Below are positions 17,002 to 25,234 of a DNA stretch of 64,000 nucleotides, piece by piece. This DNA comes from G965218495 sp965262785 (lineage in GTDB: Bacteria > Bacteroidota > Rhodothermia > Rhodothermales > Bin80). Position 1 is the first letter of the stretch; every line of letters starts with the position of its first letter. The stretch is taken from the NCBI GenBank assembly GCA_965262785.1, contig OZ253559.1, positions 1,798,001 to 1,862,000 of the forward strand, read 5' to 3'. The notes under the pieces are model-generated. The model worked only from the letters and a program-made list of their open reading frames with translations. It did not search any database and was not told the origin of the DNA. The position numbers were made by a program, and so were the translations under genes.

Positions 17002-17363
17002 AGCCTGTAGTTTTTATCGCGGGCTTAAATTTCTTGATCCCGGCAGCAAAGGCTATCGGATTCATCACTGGGTGGTCAAGATTCCGGCTATGGCCTCGTT
17101 GGGTGCAGCATCGGCGGTGCCACGTATCGTTCTGGAGACGCGTAAAGATCGATTTCCCTGTCAGTAAGCACCGCGAGAGCGTGCGTATACCTTCACCACA
17201 TGGTGGACGCAATTCTGGCGAGGTAAAGCGGCGCTTTTAGCCTCCAATAGTGCGTGGAAGAGGTCCTACATGTGGGACGGGATCGCCCAGGGGCAGACAC
17301 AATGGGCGCGTGCTCGCACTGGCGCACGTTGGCAAGTACGCAGTGTACACAGGCCGGCTAGAC
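17002..17363. mobile_element. IS1380 end fragment (degenerate)
   Basis: It begins AGCCTGTAG, matching the terminal repeat of the IS1380 remnant, and is homologous along its length to about 5390-5740 (for example CATCGGATT, GGGTGG, AAGATTCCG, GCGCACGTTGGCAAGTACGC). It represents only the transposase 3' side of an element; no transposase domain remains. Confidence 0.55.
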
Positions 17364-17505
17364 GCCGACCAGACAGCGCAGCTAGCATGAACGTGGGCGC
17401 TATCCACTCGGGGACAGCTTGGCCTCGCTATTACTCGCCACCAAGGAGGCAAGTATTTCTAGCAGCTGCCCCAATCGTGTCCAGCGATAGGGGAAAACAT
17501 CATCC
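17364..17505. repeat. ~130-bp repeat, copy 2, followed by ~175 bp without features
   Basis: This is homologous to 11630-11770. From 17506 to the membrane-protein stop at 17682 no gene or clear signal is visible. Confidence 0.5.
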
Positions 17506-17681
17506 GGCATAAGCTCACGTAACCGCACGCGAAAACAGCACTAGCTGATCGCGATACGTGCAAGCAAATCTGATTGCCAAATCCAATAGGTTAGCCCGGA
17601 TCCCCTGAAGTGGCACAGGTTGGATACACGGGCGGCAGTCATCTTTGCCAGCGAGATTTCCGCAGCCTGCTTGATTGCAGC

Positions 17682-18758
17682 CTAAGCGCCAGATGCGCGC
17701 CTAGGCGCACGATTCCTTAGCGTCTTACGAACTTGGTGCACCGTCAGATAGGCCCCCAAGGCTATAAAGATATAGTAGCCGAGCAGACGCCAGAGCAGGA
17801 GCGTGGGTGCCAGAAGCGAAGCCGGAATGAGTGGGCCCAACAGCAGAGCGTAGAGGCCTTCAATACCACCCGCACCACCCGGGGTGGGCATGACGAGCGC
17901 GCCCAGCATCATCGCGACTGTCCTCAGCAGTGCAAGCAGCTGGTCAACATCGGTGTAGAAGCCATACAGAATCACTGCCACCAGCGCATAGCGGCTTAGC
18001 CATGTCAGTATTGTCAGCAGGAAGCCCTTGGCATAGAATAGCGGCCGTTGTGTGCGCAGGATCAGTGCGCGCTTGCGCAGCGTTGACATTATCGCCCTGA
18101 CGGCATTGTGGAATCGGTTAAGCAGTGGAAGCCGAAATATGCGGTCGACAAGCCTGGTTAGCAGCGTTGGCCTTACGAAGGTTGCGTATCCGAAAAGCGT
18201 CACCCAGGCCAAGAACAGCGTGAAATAGGTCGCAAAGGTCACGTCACCTACTGTGCCCAGTGAGGCAGGGATGATATCGATGTAGAGGCCGCCAACCAGG
18301 ATCACCACGATGGCGACTGCAAACCAGATCTGATCCATCAGCATCGCAAAAAGCATGATGGCTGTGGCATCGCCGAACGGGATGTTGCTGTCACGCGAGA
18401 TGTAGGCCGGTGCCACGGGGCCTCCTCCAATGGTTGAAGGCGTGATGTTGGAAAAGAAATCCCACGCCAACTGTGCGCGGAATGCCCCCATCCATTGCAG
18501 GCGGCCCTGGGCGATGTATCGAAGACGCCATGTCCCGAAAAAGACGCGCAAGGCCACGGTGCCAACTGCAAGAAAGGGCATCCACCACCGCATGCGCGCG
18601 ATCTGGTCCAGCGTCTCAGGCTCAATCGTCAGTGCGGCAATGATGCCCAACACCACCAAGCTGAGCCCGATAGAGGTGACTATGCCAACGGTGGGTACCT
18701 GCCAGTCAATCCGCCGCTTGGGGCCGTTGCCAGGGGGGTCAGGTGAAAGTGTAGCCAT
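17682..18758 (-). CDS. Lysylphosphatidylglycerol synthase TM-like/UPF0104 flippase-type membrane protein
   Basis: This polytopic membrane protein of 358 residues has about eight hydrophobic segments. Family motifs include FFSNITPSTIGGGPVAPAYI and the late VMPTPGGAGGIEGLYALLL segment, the hallmark of the LPG_synthase_TM/AglD family. Such proteins are proposed lipid or glycolipid transporters, or act in lipid modification with a separate enzymatic domain, which is absent here. It is divergent from the PHP gene. The exact substrate is unknown. Confidence 0.88.
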   Translation of the reverse strand: MATLSPDPPGNGPKRRIDWQVPTVGIVTSIGLSLVVLGIIAALTIEPETLDQIARMRWWMPFLAVGTVALRVFFGTWRLRYIAQGRLQWMGAFRAQLAWDFFSNITPSTIGGGPVAPAYISRDSNIPFGDATAIMLFAMLMDQIWFAVAIVVILVGGLYIDIIPASLGTVGDVTFATYFTLFLAWVTLFGYATFVRPTLLTRLVDRIFRLPLLNRFHNAVRAIMSTLRKRALILRTQRPLFYAKGFLLTILTWLSRYALVAVILYGFYTDVDQLLALLRTVAMMLGALVMPTPGGAGGIEGLYALLLGPLIPASLLAPTLLLWRLLGYYIFIALGAYLTVHQVRKTLRNRAPRRASGA

Positions 18759-18897
18759 GAACCAGTTACGATTGGCGCAAGTCTATCTTCCAGGATACGA
18801 CTTGCTGTAATTCCGAGCGTATGGGCGGGCGTGTTACGCTTGAACCACGCCGCTCGTGTAATGGTATCATGCCCCCCGCTCGTGCGCCGCGCAGGCT

Positions 18898-19728
18898 ATG
18901 ATAGATGTACGCAGGGCCGACCTGCACACGCATACTCACTATTCCGATGGATGCCTGCCTCCGAAAGCTCTAGTAGCAAAGGCGCATGCGTGTGGTCTAT
19001 GGGCCGTCGCGATCACGGACCACGACTGTGTTGACGGCCTTACTGAGGCGACGCACGCAGGAAACCTCTACGGGATTGAAGTCATCAATGGGGTAGAGCT
19101 CAGCGTGACCGTCGGACAGGAGCGAATACATCTACTCGGCTACTTTTTTGATCTGGAATGCCAAGCACTGCTAGACCATCTGGCGTCATTCAAAGTGATC
19201 CGCCATGAGCGTGTTCTACGTATGCGCAAACGCCTGAAACTCCTTGGCATGCCAGTGGAGATGGACATGAATGCTGCGCGCACGCTGGCAAGGCCGCATG
19301 TGGCAGAAGCCATGGTGGCAGCAGGCTACGTCGGTTCCGTCCGTGAAGCCTTTGATCTGTACCTAGGCGACGGCATGCCTGCGTACGTTGCCAAGCCGCT
19401 CTTTCCCGCATCAGAGGCGCTGGCCCTATTGCATGCGGCCGGCGGCATTGGGGTCCTCGCCCACCCCGGCCATTTTATGGCGTCGGATACTATCGACGCC
19501 CTCGTAAAAGCGGGCCTTGACGGCCTGGAAGCCATACACCCGGCCCACGACGAGATGCTTACCGCTTATTACCGCCAGCTTGCACGCGACATGGGAATGG
19601 TAGTAACGGGAGGCTCGGACTTTCACAAACCGGCTCCCGATGAGGCCATAGGCCGCGTGTCCGTGCCATACGGATGGGTTGGTGCGGCCCGCGAACGGGC
19701 TGACCGTCACAAGGTCGCAGAAGCTTAG
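18898..19728 (+). CDS. PHP-domain phosphoesterase (RNase AM/TrpH-like)
   Basis: This 276-residue metal-dependent PHP phosphoesterase shows all motif blocks: DLHTHTHYSDG (I), AITDHDCVDG (II), GVELSV (III), LAHPGHF and the late GGSDFHKP. Relatives include the nucleoside 3',5'-bisphosphate phosphatase/RNase AM (YciV). The ATG at 18898 gives the expected start. Its stop directly abuts the ribH ATG, so the pair is probably co-transcribed. Confidence 0.9.
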   Translation: MIDVRRADLHTHTHYSDGCLPPKALVAKAHACGLWAVAITDHDCVDGLTEATHAGNLYGIEVINGVELSVTVGQERIHLLGYFFDLECQALLDHLASFKVIRHERVLRMRKRLKLLGMPVEMDMNAARTLARPHVAEAMVAAGYVGSVREAFDLYLGDGMPAYVAKPLFPASEALALLHAAGGIGVLAHPGHFMASDTIDALVKAGLDGLEAIHPAHDEMLTAYYRQLARDMGMVVTGGSDFHKPAPDEAIGRVSVPYGWVGAARERADRHKVAEA

Positions 19729-20193
19729 ATGACAACGTACACGAGGGGAGACCTGGATGTCAGTGCGGCGCGCTTTGCGGTCGTGGTAAGTCGCTTCAAT
19801 AAGCCGGTCACAGAGGGCCTGCTCACAGGCGCGGTGGAGGCCCTGCAGGAGCACGGTGCGAAGAACGTCGATATCTATTGGTGTCCCGGGGCCTTCGAAA
19901 TTCCCCTGGTAGCCCAGAGGCTGGCTGCGCGCGGAGGTCTTGATGCGATTATTTGCCTCGGCGCAGTCATTAAGGGCCAGACGTATCACTTTGAGGTAAT
20001 TAGTAACTCAGTGGTACGCGCGATTCAGCAAGTGGCGCTGGACACCGGCATTCCGGTAGCGCTGGGCATTCTGACACCGCTTACGGCGAGCCAAGCGCTT
20101 GAACGCTCGGATCCGGAACGTGCCAACAAAGGAGCCGAAGCTGCCCTGGCCGCCATGGAGATGGTTCACCTGATGCAGCAAATTGGAAAGTGA
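19729..20193 (+). CDS. ribH: 6,7-dimethyl-8-ribityllumazine synthase
   Basis: RibH condenses 5-amino-6-ribitylamino-uracil with dihydroxybutanone phosphate in riboflavin synthesis. The 154-residue protein has the family hallmarks: VVSRFNKPVTEGLL, WCPGAFEIPL, CLGAVIKGQTYHFEVIS with the catalytic His, and GILTPLTASQALERS. Length is normal for the 60-mer-forming type. No FMN riboswitch was seen upstream, because the gene starts immediately after the PHP stop codon. Confidence 0.97.
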   Translation: MTTYTRGDLDVSAARFAVVVSRFNKPVTEGLLTGAVEALQEHGAKNVDIYWCPGAFEIPLVAQRLAARGGLDAIICLGAVIKGQTYHFEVISNSVVRAIQQVALDTGIPVALGILTPLTASQALERSDPERANKGAEAALAAMEMVHLMQQIGK

Positions 20194-20195
20194 TC

Positions 20196-22532
20196 ATGCG
20201 TCTTATTCATCTTGCAACCTGCATGTGGATCGTGAGTCTCTGCTGCGCGCACCAAGCCGGCGGCCAGTGGACTGCGCACACATCATTGCGGGATGTAAAT
20301 GCGCTCTCACCGGCGCCGGGAGCCATGTGGGCAGGGTCTTCCGGCGGTGTGTTTCGGTATGACGCGGAAACCGGAGAAATCGGTCTGTACACGGCCGCCG
20401 AAGGGCTGCACGATGTACAGTCCCATGCCATAGCCTACGACGCGCGGCGAGATGTCGTTTGGACCGGGTATGTGGATGGCGTAATTGACCGGTTGGACGT
20501 CGGTAGTGGGACGGTGAATACCTTTTTTGACATTCAGCGCAGCGACCGATTTCCGTCTAGAGGAATCAACAGGTTGTACGTCTACGGAGACTCGCTACTG
20601 GTGGCTACGGCCTTCGGGCTGGTGGTTTTTGACGCCCTGCTGGGGGAGGTGCGCGATACCTACAGCCAGCTCGGCACGCTAACGTCTCCTGTTGCGGTCC
20701 GAGATATCGCGATCGCAGCGGTTCCACAAGGCGGGATGGGTCTTTGGCTCGCCACTGACCAGGGAGTCGCGTATGCGTCACTGGATGCCCCGAATCTGCA
20801 AGACCCAGCCGCGTGGGCCGTGGAGCGCGACGTGAGACCATCAAGTGATCTGTATTCGATTTCGGAATTTGGAGGTGCTATCTATGCGGGAACGCCGTAC
20901 GGGCTCAGCAAAAGGGACGCTGCCGGGCGCTATACAGATACCCGGTTGACCACGCGGGCTGTATCGGATATGGCCGTGCTTCCAGATCGCCTTCTTATCC
21001 TTACGACCTTCAACATTTTGGCCGTATTTGCGTCTGGCGGTTCCGTCGTGCAGGCCGACGGGTTTGTAAACCTTCGGAGCGTGGCTGTGGCCGCCGACGG
21101 CCACATGTGGGTAGGCGACGCAGAGACCGGTCTCAATCACTTCGATCGACCCTCCGGGAATGACCGGCCCGCACTCATCACCGGGGAAATCTATCCCGCC
21201 GGGCCGTATGACAGTCCCTTCGGGGATCTGGCGGTAGATCCAGAAGGTAACCTCTGGGCTGCAGCAGTGGAAGGGTTGCCGCGCTCTGGTTTCTATAAGC
21301 TCGACCGCGACGGTGCTTGGATCAGTTACACGCAGCGCTTCCTCCCAGAGCTAGATGGACTCAGCAACTTCTGGCGGGTACACGCTGACGGGCAGGGCAG
21401 CGCGTGGGCGGGTTCACGTGGCGGCGGTTTGGTTCAGGTAGATGCGAGTGAGGTGGTTTCAGTGTATGACCACACCAATTCGACGCTCAGGCCGGCTGCG
21501 GGCGAGGCCACTTTCGTCATCGTGTCCGGGATCGCCACAGACAAGAATGGCTTGCTGTGGGTGACCAACACCAATTCTCCTGTGCCGCTGCATGTTCGTA
21601 CGCCTGATGGAGCATGGACGGGCTTGCCACCCTTGTCATGCAGCCGGCTGGGAACGACCACGGCACTGGGGTCTATCATAATAGATTCCTCGGGACTTAA
21701 GTGGATTGTCGTTCGTGACCAAAACGACCTTAGGGTAACCACCGGTATTCTCGTACTCAACACCGGCGACACTCCTACCGACCCTTCCGACGATGAGTGC
21801 CAATATTTCGGGGGAAGGGGTAGCGCCGGTCGAGGCCTTCCCAGCAAGCAAATCAATGCGGTCGCGGAAGATAGTGATGGTCGGATATGGGTCGGTACCG
21901 ATGAAGGCCCAGCGTATTTCGTCTCCAGTTCGCTTGCCGCAACGGATGCATCAGTTCAGGCTACGTGGCCGGTCTGGTCGGACAGGTCCCAGGACCCGTA
22001 CATGTTGCGTGGGCTGAGTATTAACGACTTAGTCCAGGATCCCTCCGGGCGCCTGTGGGTCGGCACCAATGAGGGAGCGTACCTGGTCGACGACCAGGGC
22101 GGGTTTGTCATGGTGGGGCACTTTTCTGTGCGAAATTCGCCGCTGTTTTCTGACATCGTCAATTCGATTGCAGTGGATGGTAGCAGCGGATTGGTCTTCA
22201 TAGCAACCGACAAAGGGCTGATCAGCTACCAGAGCAATGCGATCAATCCCGCTCCTGCGGCGCAGGAACTCTTCATATATCCCAATCCGGTGAAAGTATC
22301 GGGCGAGCAGGCTACCGAGGTTTTTATTGAAGGGCTCGTCGAGGCAACGGACATCAAGATTCTTGCTGTGCATGGCGAGATGGTGGCGGAGTTTGCCGCC
22401 CGCGGCGGGAAGGCCGTATGGGACGGCCGCGACCGAAACGGGCAGTTTGTGCCCTCCGGGATATATCTGGTTGTAGCGGTAGGCCGCAACGGGGAGGGAG
22501 CAGCCTACGGCAAAGTAGCCGTGATTCGCTAA
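20196..22532 (+). CDS. porZ: PorZ-like propeller protein with T9SS-type C-terminus
   Basis: PorZ is a cell-surface component that helps attach type IX-secreted proteins to anionic LPS. The ATG at 20196 lies 3 bp after the ribH stop; a GTG at 20190 is the alternative. The 778-residue protein has a signal peptide, then two beta-propeller regions of two-component-regulator type repeats (VWTGYVDGVIDRL, GRIWVGTDEGPAYF, GRLWVGTNEGAYLV). A C-terminal domain of about 85 residues (LFIYPNPV ... WDGRDRNGQFVPSGIYLV) matches T9SS sorting/FlgD-like domains. The order propeller-propeller-CTD is that of PorZ. Confidence 0.78.
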   Translation: MRLIHLATCMWIVSLCCAHQAGGQWTAHTSLRDVNALSPAPGAMWAGSSGGVFRYDAETGEIGLYTAAEGLHDVQSHAIAYDARRDVVWTGYVDGVIDRLDVGSGTVNTFFDIQRSDRFPSRGINRLYVYGDSLLVATAFGLVVFDALLGEVRDTYSQLGTLTSPVAVRDIAIAAVPQGGMGLWLATDQGVAYASLDAPNLQDPAAWAVERDVRPSSDLYSISEFGGAIYAGTPYGLSKRDAAGRYTDTRLTTRAVSDMAVLPDRLLILTTFNILAVFASGGSVVQADGFVNLRSVAVAADGHMWVGDAETGLNHFDRPSGNDRPALITGEIYPAGPYDSPFGDLAVDPEGNLWAAAVEGLPRSGFYKLDRDGAWISYTQRFLPELDGLSNFWRVHADGQGSAWAGSRGGGLVQVDASEVVSVYDHTNSTLRPAAGEATFVIVSGIATDKNGLLWVTNTNSPVPLHVRTPDGAWTGLPPLSCSRLGTTTALGSIIIDSSGLKWIVVRDQNDLRVTTGILVLNTGDTPTDPSDDECQYFGGRGSAGRGLPSKQINAVAEDSDGRIWVGTDEGPAYFVSSSLAATDASVQATWPVWSDRSQDPYMLRGLSINDLVQDPSGRLWVGTNEGAYLVDDQGGFVMVGHFSVRNSPLFSDIVNSIAVDGSSGLVFIATDKGLISYQSNAINPAPAAQELFIYPNPVKVSGEQATEVFIEGLVEATDIKILAVHGEMVAEFAARGGKAVWDGRDRNGQFVPSGIYLVVAVGRNGEGAAYGKVAVIR

Positions 22533-22600
22533 AGTTTAGCAGAGGAGTTTAGGCAAACTTGCGTGGTCGTGGGTAACTTCCAAATTGCAGAACGATCCAT

Positions 22601-22676
22601 GGTGACCGTAGCTCAGGCGGTTAGAGCGCCAGGTTGTGGCCCTGGAGGTCGGGGGTTCAAGTCCCCTCGGTCACCC
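22601..22676 (+). tRNA. tRNA-His (GTG)
   Basis: The cloverleaf is complete. The acceptor stem GTGACCG pairs with CGGTCAC, with G-1 (22601) opposite discriminator C. The D arm is GCTC...GAGC, the anticodon stem CCAGG/CCTGG encloses TTGTGGC (anticodon GTG), and the T arm is GGGGGTTCAAGTCCCCT-like. The encoded G-1:C73 pair is the histidine identity element. CCA is not encoded. Confidence 0.96.
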
Positions 22677-22678
22677 AT

Positions 22679-22751
22679 GCCGCGTTCGTCTAGGGGTCTA
22701 GGACGCCGGCCTTTCACGCCGGTAACACGGGTTCAAATCCCGTACGCGGTA
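22679..22751 (+). tRNA. tRNA-Glu (TTC)
   Basis: The acceptor GCCGCGT pairs with ACGCGGT. The anticodon stem GCCGG-type encloses CTTTCAC, anticodon TTC. The T arm ACGGGTTCAAATCCCGT is perfect. It lies only 2 bp after tRNA-His. CCA is not encoded. Confidence 0.96.
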
Positions 22752-23179
22752 CGAATTGTGTTGCCTGCGTATCCGCTTCTAGATGGAATCTCCGGTCATC
22801 TCTCCCTAGATGTCTACCCGCGGAGCGACTGCTGGACGGTACACGAAGCTCGAATCCAGTGCTGGCCTATGTCCCGTACCGGATTGATTTCTTTCTTGCT
22901 CCCGCTGCACTAACTGCCTTTCGGCTAGAATCCTTGGCCTGCGAAGCAAGGGTCTCGTCGTACACCGCTCCAACGGCGGACTGGGCCGAGAGAAGCCGAA
23001 TGCGGAGAGTCTCACCTGTGATTGAGTGAGGGCTTGGGGTAAATCCGCGGGCTACTCGGCTACGGAGGCTGTGGGTTGATGTGCGGCCCGCCAGAGCGCT
23101 GAAAGGGCGAGACCTCTGGTTTGTGCGCCGAGGCTTCTCACCGGCCTTCGATTCCAGCCATTGCGCCGGTACCACGGGT
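22752..23179. other. Intergenic region with a tRNA-Glu-like fragment
   Basis: No gene is recognised in this roughly 430-bp stretch. At 23141-23182, running into the 3' end of the DUF4105 gene, CCGGCCTT and then CGCCGGTACCACGGGTTCA match the tRNA-Glu anticodon-stem and T-arm region. The match is 18 of 19 bases in the second block, with a 12-bp insertion between the blocks. It may be a duplicated tRNA remnant. Confidence 0.4.
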
Positions 23180-24319
23180 TCACTTCGCGGCCCTTTGCAA
23201 CGCGTGGTACCCGCTTCTGAGGGCTATCAGTATGATCAGTGGAAGTGCTGCGCTTGGAATGCTTTGGGGAAGAAGTGGCACAGCAAGCACAAAAACTGCT
23301 GCCATCGCTGCGGCAGCTGAATGGTATATCCGTAGCCACTTTGCCCCTGGTCGCCACCAGGCTACGGCCATATGCGTCGGCCACAGCCAAGCTGCATGCA
23401 GGTTGGGCTGCGTGACGTTGTGTAGCGACACCAGCCACAGAAACGCGATAAGGAGGCCGGCTGCGCCCAGAGTGGTGTAGCACACGCGGTCAAAATAGCG
23501 CATCGCGCGTGCCTTGCCCCGCAGGGTGATCCAAATGCCGAGACCGAGTGCCAGCAAGGCGGCCACCGTAGCCCACGGGTCGGACCCGCCGGTGTCATTT
23601 GGACCCAGGTAAACGGTGTCCGTTCGGGCAACAAGCGTACCGGAGTCCGAATGCATGGAGGCTGCAACGTCCATCAGCTCTAACGGCAGAAAGGTGCGGT
23701 CCGCAGCCAGCTCGTCAGCTGGCAGTCCCATGCCGAGGTTGATGCCCAGGCTCAGCAAGGACTTACTCGCTGCATACGGATGCAGAAGCGCGCGGTATGT
23801 GTGGTCGGATGCCGAAGAGGAGGGCAGCGGTATCCCCAGGGTCTCAACAAAAAGGTCACGGATGCGAGTAGAGCAGTTGTCAAAGAGGAAGTCGTAGCGG
23901 TACGTGCGATTCTCGGGAAGCGCATTGTGCTCAAGGAATTGGAATAGCATGTTCTTCTGCTCACTGCTAAGCCGCAAATGTTGCTCAATTGTGGTGCGCC
24001 CCTGTACATTTTGCGCTTGGTCTGCAAGTGCCGGATAGTGCTGACGAGAAAGGCTGTAGTCGAGCTTGCCATATGCGAATCGCGCGGCAAAGACCAGCGG
24101 ATTGCCAAAGTTGAAAGTTCCGTAGTTGTAGGCGATGTCGAATCCCAGAACCGGGTCATGTACACGCAGCGCACTATGGCCCCAAAGCGAGTACACAGCC
24201 TCGCCCGGATAGATTGTGATGAGCGACATCTGGGCCTGCTCCGACAGCTGCGCCGGGGCGGAGGGCACCGCCAGCAGCGTTCCTGCCAACAGCATCCATA
24301 TCCAACGAAACGACCGCAT
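23180..24319 (-). CDS. DUF4105 (Lnb-like periplasmic domain) membrane protein
   Basis: This 379-residue protein is common in Bacteroidota and has no established biochemical role. It has a signal peptide (LLAGTLLAVPSAPA) and an N-terminal domain with the DUF4105 motifs YPGEAVYSLWGHSALRV, DIAYNYGTFNF and the YRYDFLFDNCSTRIRDL segment holding the conserved DNCSTR. About four C-terminal membrane segments follow. The conserved His and Cys resemble the permuted papain/NlpC-type Lnb fold, so a hydrolytic role is plausible but unproven. It is convergent with the tRNA pair and divergent from nth. Confidence 0.86.
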   Translation of the reverse strand: MRSFRWIWMLLAGTLLAVPSAPAQLSEQAQMSLITIYPGEAVYSLWGHSALRVHDPVLGFDIAYNYGTFNFGNPLVFAARFAYGKLDYSLSRQHYPALADQAQNVQGRTTIEQHLRLSSEQKNMLFQFLEHNALPENRTYRYDFLFDNCSTRIRDLFVETLGIPLPSSSASDHTYRALLHPYAASKSLLSLGINLGMGLPADELAADRTFLPLELMDVAASMHSDSGTLVARTDTVYLGPNDTGGSDPWATVAALLALGLGIWITLRGKARAMRYFDRVCYTTLGAAGLLIAFLWLVSLHNVTQPNLHAAWLWPTHMAVAWWRPGAKWLRIYHSAAAAMAAVFVLAVPLLPQSIPSAALPLIILIALRSGYHALQRAAK

Positions 24320-24345
24320 ACGGAAGAGGTTACAGTGTGCCCGCT

Positions 24346-25203
24346 ATGAAAAATGTGACCTTGAACCGGACGCAACGCGCCGAATTTACGTTAGGGCAGC
24401 TTCGCAAGGTCATTGAACGCCCGGCTACTGAGTTGTCGTATGTGGACGAGTACCAGCTCATCGTGGCCGTGATCCTGTCGGCCCAGTGTACGGATGCACG
24501 CGTAAACTTGGTTACGCCGCCCCTGTACGCAGCATTCCCTTCGTTTGCGACACTGGCCAAGGCCGATCCTACGGATGTCTTGCCGTATATACGCAGCATC
24601 TCCTACCCGAACAACAAGTCGAAGAGTCTTGTTCGGATGGCTCGAATGGTTGTGCGAGAGTACGATGGCCAGCTGCCTCAAACACAATCGGAGTTGCTGA
24701 CCCTTCCCGGTGTGGGTCGCAAGACGGCGCAGGTCGTCGCTTCTGTAGCCTTTGGCGACCCGAATGCGCTACCGGTAGACACGCATGTATTTAGGGTGGC
24801 AAATCGCATAGGGCTGGTAGCAAGCGCACCAACGCCGTTAAAAGTAGAGCGCGGACTCAAGGCCATCCTGCCGCGAGGCACCTGGGGCGAGGCCCATCAC
24901 CTGCTGATCCTCCACGGACGATACACATGCACGGCACGCAGCCCCAAGTGCGCCTCCTGTGTGGTAGCACCAGCCTGCAGGTACTATGCTTCCGTCCAGG
25001 CACTACCAGCACCTATAGAGGGGCTCGACCCGAAGAGTGGCATGTACTACTGCAAGACGCGGCGACACTATTTCAATGACATCACCAGCCGAGCTGACCG
25101 CTATGGCGTGTCGCAGGCTTCGTGTCCACGGTGCGGGTCCATGAACGTATATCGATCCAAGACCGGGGTTTCGACCAAGGTCGTGCGCGACTATAGGGTA
25201 TGA
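24346..25203 (+). CDS. nth: Endonuclease III with a C-terminal Cys-rich extension
   Basis: Endonuclease III removes oxidised pyrimidines and nicks abasic DNA. The ATG at 24346 is preferred to the in-frame GTG at 24337. The 285-residue protein has the helix-hairpin-helix LLTLPGVGRKTAQVV with the catalytic Lys, the catalytic Asp in PVDTHVFRV, and the iron-sulfur motif C-x6-C-x2-C-x5-C (CTARSPKCASCVVAPAC). Normal Nth ends soon after this cluster at about 215 residues. Here about 65 further residues contain YYCKTRRHYF and a CPRCG knuckle, resembling a zinc ribbon. Confidence 0.92.
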   Translation: MKNVTLNRTQRAEFTLGQLRKVIERPATELSYVDEYQLIVAVILSAQCTDARVNLVTPPLYAAFPSFATLAKADPTDVLPYIRSISYPNNKSKSLVRMARMVVREYDGQLPQTQSELLTLPGVGRKTAQVVASVAFGDPNALPVDTHVFRVANRIGLVASAPTPLKVERGLKAILPRGTWGEAHHLLILHGRYTCTARSPKCASCVVAPACRYYASVQALPAPIEGLDPKSGMYYCKTRRHYFNDITSRADRYGVSQASCPRCGSMNVYRSKTGVSTKVVRDYRV

Positions 25204-25234
25204 CTATCTTTTGCCAGCCACATACAAGTATCGC

